From NCBI GenBank assembly GCA_030156305.1, contig JASGMZ010000033.1:1-17339 (forward strand): 17,339 nucleotides of DNA. The letters run 5' to 3'. The first letter of the stretch is position 1. Every line of letters starts with the position of its first letter. Shown here one piece after another: positions 14,222-17,339 of this stretch. The notes under the pieces are model-generated. The model worked only from the letters and a program-made list of their open reading frames with translations, made no database searches and was not told the DNA's origin. This stretch comes from Bacteroidales bacterium (lineage in GTDB: Bacteria; Bacteroidota; Bacteroidia; Bacteroidales; UBA12077). The position numbers and the translations under genes are program-made.

Positions 14222-17200
14222 TTAAAATTCTAATTGAAAACCAAATCGATACTGTGAGGTTACGGGAATATTTCCACTATCAACCCCTTTGGAAAGCAAT
14301 CCGTCACCTCCTACTTCCGGATCATTGCCGGAATAATTTGTAAAAGTCAGTGGATTTTCCACACTTACATAAAAACGGCATTTGTTAATTGCTATTTTAT
14401 TGATCAATCTTTCAGGTATGCTGTAGCCAAGCTGAATATTTCTGATCCGGAAAAAACTTCCATCTTCAAGATAATAATCTGTCATTGTTCTATAATTGTC
14501 ATGGGATAGATTGCCCTTTGGTGTAGGAATTGTAGAGGTGGGGTTTGCCGGTGACCATGAATTTAAACAATCCAAATGACGTTTATGTGAATAAGCATAC
14601 CTTTTTATATCATTATAAATTTTATTACCATACATTCCATGCGTTTGAATCCAGAGATCAAAATTCTTATAACTACTATTGAGTGTTAAACCTGCTTCCC
14701 AATCAGGACTACCACTTCCCATTTCTACTCTGTCGTCATCGTTTATTTTACCATCATTATTAACATCTATATATTCTATGTCACCAATTTGTCCGAGCGG
14801 TATAATTTTTTTATATTCAGCTTCTTCCTCTGGTGTAGAAACCAACCCGTCATGGGGAATTAAAAAGAATGTCCCTACAGGATACCCCTCCCTTATAACT
14901 GTTGTTCCACCCCCACCCCAGATCGTACTTGAAGTTAAGTTTGTTTGAGTCACCTTATTCACATTTTTCATAAAAATTCCGGTCAGGGTAAAATTAAAAT
15001 CATTGATATTCCATCGGTAGGTGCTGCTTAATTCAATTCCTTTATTCGTCATGTTTCCGATATTCATTATGACATTCCCACTGGAACCGGCGCCAACAGA
15101 AGGTGGGAGTGTAACCGGGAATAACATATCATCTTTGCGGTCGTGGTAAACATCCCCGGTAAAGGTAAGTTCACCGTCAAAAAAAGTTAGGTCCAGACCG
15201 ATATTTTGGCTTATACTTGTCTCCCATTTTATATTTTTATTCGCAAAATCAGTTTGAGTTGCTCCAAGCGCAACCGACTGGTCGGATGTTCCTAAGGAAT
15301 AATCCACTCCAGGTTCAATTAAGGCAGCAAACAAATAATCTGAAATAAACTGATTCCCTGCTGTACCATAACTCGCTCTGATTTTAACAAAAGGTAATGT
15401 GGTGCTTAGCGCCGAGTTACTGTAAAAAGATTCTTCGCTAATAACCCAACCAGCAGATATAGAAGGAAAGACACCATATTTGTTTTCTTCACCAAACTTG
15501 GATGAACCGTCTCTTCTAGTACTAACACTAGCTAAATACTTATTTGCATAATTATATTGGAATCGCCCTAGTAAACCTGTTAATGAGGTTACATATTTTG
15601 TTCCTGCGACATCACGATCGGTAGAACCACCACTTAAAACCTGTATGTCGTTACTTAAAAAGGTTCGTATTTCAGCCTGATAGGATTCTCTTACGGATTG
15701 TTCCATAGAATAAGCGACCACTGCTGAAATATTATGCAAGTTAAATGATTTTTCATATGAGGCCATAAATTCAGTAATCCAGTTTTGCCTGTAATTCTGT
15801 CTATTTGTAAGTTCAGCATTGGGCCGGCTTGATGAAACCCTTATTCCTGTTTTTTGATCATATAATTCAAATGCTGGTTCATACAACTTAAAATAAGATT
15901 GATCTAATGAACCTCCTAAATTTGCTCTTAAAGAAAAACCATCAAACACTTCATAATTTAACTCCATATTAATGGAAGAATTATTTCCTTTCTGAGATCT
16001 GTCTTCTTTAAGACGTCTTGCAATATTACTGACTGCTGCGGCATTTGAACCGGGTGCTGGAATTCGGTAAGCATCAGCATCTATAGGAGCTTTAAACGGA
16101 CGAAGTCTGATCGCGTCGAGGGGTAAGTTTGTATTATGAAGTTGTCTGAAGTCATAATTCAGGTACATACCAACATTGGCGTTAAATTTACCCTTTGTGT
16201 ATCTTACATTGCCACGATTTGACAAGCGTTGGTATTTCGAATTTACCCACAGACCATCCTGGTTAAAGTAAGAGGAAACCAAACTGTATTGCAAATCTTC
16301 CTTTCCACCGGATAACTGAATCGTGTAATTCTGAATAGGGGCGTTATCTTTCTGAAAATGAGCCATCCAATCTGTATTATAATAGAGACCTCTTGGATTA
16401 TCATCCAGAGCCGTCCAACCGAAGTATCCAGGTGCCTCTGCAAGATACCTTATTCTGTTAACATACAACCAATCAAGGGTATTGTTTATAAGAGGTATAT
16501 TGCGTTTTATATTGGTAAAACCATAATACCCGTCAACATTTACCCGCATTTCACCTGCTTTCCCTTTTTTTGTTGTGATTAAGATGACACCATTGGAAGC
16601 TCTTGTTCCATAAATTGAGGCAGATGCAGCATCTTTCAATACATTAATGGATTCAATCTCATTGCTTCCAAAATTAGGAAAAACATCATAGGGAATGCCG
16701 TCAACGACGATCAGGGGTTGTATCGCATCCGCAGAAAAGGAACCTACTCCCCTGATTTGAATCTTGGCGATTTCTCCCGGTGCCCCAGAGGGGGACAATA
16801 CACTTAAACCCGCAATCTGCCCCTGTAATGATTGTGTAAAACTGGAAGCAGCTATTTTTTCTAAGGATTCAGAGTTTACCTGGCTTACAGCTCCAGTTAG
16901 TTCTCTTACTTTTTGTGAACCATATCCTATAGCAACCACTTCTTCCAATCCAATCGTCTCTTCCTCCATCGTTACATCAATATTTGTCTGGTTTCCAACA
17001 ACCACCTCCTGTACTCGCATTCCCACAAAAGAAAACACCAGCGTGGCATTATCCGGAATATTGGTAAGGGTGTATTCCCCATCTGCATTAGTAACCATTC
17101 CTTGTGTTGTGCCTTTTACTACAACAGTGACACCAGGTAGAGGCTCACCGGCTGCATCAACAATGGTCCCGGTAATGGTTTTTTTCTGCTGTTGTAAAGC

Positions 17201-17339
17201 ATTGGCAACCGCGGTTATTTGACTGTACATCTCTTTGGGAGAAAGGATTATTTGCGATCCTTTCACTTCATAGTTGACATTCTCCGAATTAAACAGCTTC
17301 TCTAACACGGCGGAAATAGGGGCATTCCTTACCCGTACA
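14222..17339 (-). CDS. susC: SusC/RagA-family TonB-dependent receptor, 5'-truncated by the window
   Basis: The 3' 1038 codons of an outer-membrane TonB-dependent oligosaccharide importer. A GTG at 17308 could serve as a start, but the frame runs open to the window edge and reads VRVRNAPISAVLEKLFNSEN, an STN domain, so the GTG is an internal Val and the signal peptide lies outside. Numbered from that codon, a carboxypeptidase-regulatory-like domain spans about 44-116 (TGTIVDAAGEPLPGV). The conserved LEEVVAIGYG lies at 121-130, the plug at about 137-247 (VVDGIPYD, then TRASNGVILITTKKG), and then the barrel, which closes with FGFQLEF. SusC pairs with the SusD encoded 12 bases downstream. An STN domain commonly signals to a FecR-type anti-sigma factor, so an ECF sigma/FecR pair may lie just beyond the right edge. 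Confidence 0.93.
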   Translation of the reverse strand, partial: VRVRNAPISAVLEKLFNSENVNYEVKGSQIILSPKEMYSQITAVANALQQQKKTITGTIVDAAGEPLPGVTVVVKGTTQGMVTNADGEYTLTNIPDNATLVFSFVGMRVQEVVVGNQTNIDVTMEEETIGLEEVVAIGYGSQKVRELTGAVSQVNSESLEKIAASSFTQSLQGQIAGLSVLSPSGAPGEIAKIQIRGVGSFSADAIQPLIVVDGIPYDVFPNFGSNEIESINVLKDAASASIYGTRASNGVILITTKKGKAGEMRVNVDGYYGFTNIKRNIPLINNTLDWLYVNRIRYLAEAPGYFGWTALDDNPRGLYYNTDWMAHFQKDNAPIQNYTIQLSGGKEDLQYSLVSSYFNQDGLWVNSKYQRLSNRGNVRYTKGKFNANVGMYLNYDFRQLHNTNLPLDAIRLRPFKAPIDADAYRIPAPGSNAAAVSNIARRLKEDRSQKGNNSSINMELNYEVFDGFSLRANLGGSLDQSYFKLYEPAFELYDQKTGIRVSSSRPNAELTNRQNYRQNWITEFMASYEKSFNLHNISAVVAYSMEQSVRESYQAEIRTFLSNDIQVLSGGSTDRDVAGTKYVTSLTGLLGRFQYNYANKYLASVSTRRDGSSKFGEENKYGVFPSISAGWVISEESFYSNSALSTTLPFVKIRASYGTAGNQFISDYLFAALIEPGVDYSLGTSDQSVALGATQTDFANKNIKWETSISQNIGLDLTFFDGELTFTGDVYHDRKDDMLFPVTLPPSVGAGSSGNVIMNIGNMTNKGIELSSTYRWNINDFNFTLTGIFMKNVNKVTQTNLTSSTIWGGGGTTVIREGYPVGTFFLIPHDGLVSTPEEEAEYKKIIPLGQIGDIEYIDVNNDGKINDDDRVEMGSGSPDWEAGLTLNSSYKNFDLWIQTHGMYGNKIYNDIKRYAYSHKRHLDCLNSWSPANPTSTIPTPKGNLSHDNYRTMTDYYLEDGSFFRIRNIQLGYSIPERLINKIAINKCRFYVSVENPLTFTNYSGNDPEVGGDGLLSKGVDSGNIPVTSQYRFGFQLEF

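Noticed and set aside
16764..17222. A 152-codon open frame on the plus strand.
   Set aside because: It lies wholly antisense to the conserved N-terminal domains of SusC and has no recognisable protein features.
17306..17308. GTG as the SusC start codon.
   Set aside because: The frame is open to the window edge and the upstream residues VRVRNAPISA continue an STN domain, so the gene starts outside the window.
1..17339. CRISPR arrays, tRNA or rRNA genes, toxin-antitoxin or phage genes.
   Set aside because: No direct-repeat arrays, cloverleaf-like or rRNA sequences, and no such protein motifs were seen on reading both strands.

Overview
The window looks like Bacteroidota DNA, probably a Bacteroidales or Marinilabiliales-type glycan degrader. 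The evidence is a SusC/SusD outer-membrane pair, Bacteroidota-style lipoprotein signals (Cys followed by acidic residues), A/T-rich leaders without strong Shine-Dalgarno sites, and remnants of insertion sequences typical of the phylum. The genus cannot be read from the sequence.

Layout: all fourteen protein genes lie on the minus strand, so the order of transcription is right to left. The run opens with a SusC-like TonB receptor that enters from beyond the right edge (14222-17339), SusD (12614-14209), a tiny PKD-like surface lipoprotein (12225-12587) and an exported RraA-family protein (11270-12133). After a 179-base gap with a hairpin come three tightly packed genes: a 2x[4Fe-4S] protein of unfamiliar type, a Cys/His-rich partner overlapping it by ATGA, and a beta-hydroxyacid dehydrogenase (8841-11090). 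After a 94-base gap with an inverted repeat comes the catabolic run: a DUF5060/DUF4038 (GH140 apiosidase-like) lipoprotein glycosidase, a cytoplasmic amidohydrolase, an anion:cation symporter, a HOGA-like pyruvate aldolase, an FGGY sugar kinase, a class II ketose-phosphate aldolase and a CbbY-like HAD phosphatase (507-8746). Most gaps in this last run are 2-37 bases, and one gene pair overlaps by 8 bases.

The left 370 bases are an IS graveyard. They hold the N-terminus of an IS1595-type transposase with a frameshift, cut by the start of a second transposase resembling the IS4/DUF4372 type, which is in turn cut by IS21-type tandem terminal repeats. These mark the 3' boundary of the locus.

Proposed working model (inference): this is a polysaccharide utilisation locus joined to a dedicated catabolic pathway. 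SusCD and the small lipoprotein bind and import a glycan or glycoside fragment, and the GH140-like enzyme releases a sugar at the cell surface or in the periplasm. The symporter takes in an acidic product. In the cytoplasm, keto-acid chemistry (dehydrogenase, HOGA-like aldolase) and ketose chemistry (kinase, class II aldolase, CbbY-like phosphatase) take it to central metabolites. The role of the iron-sulfur pair is unknown; it is the most novel part of the window. Neither the glycan nor the sugar can be named from sequence alone; an apiose-like branched sugar is one hypothesis, based only on the GH140-like family.
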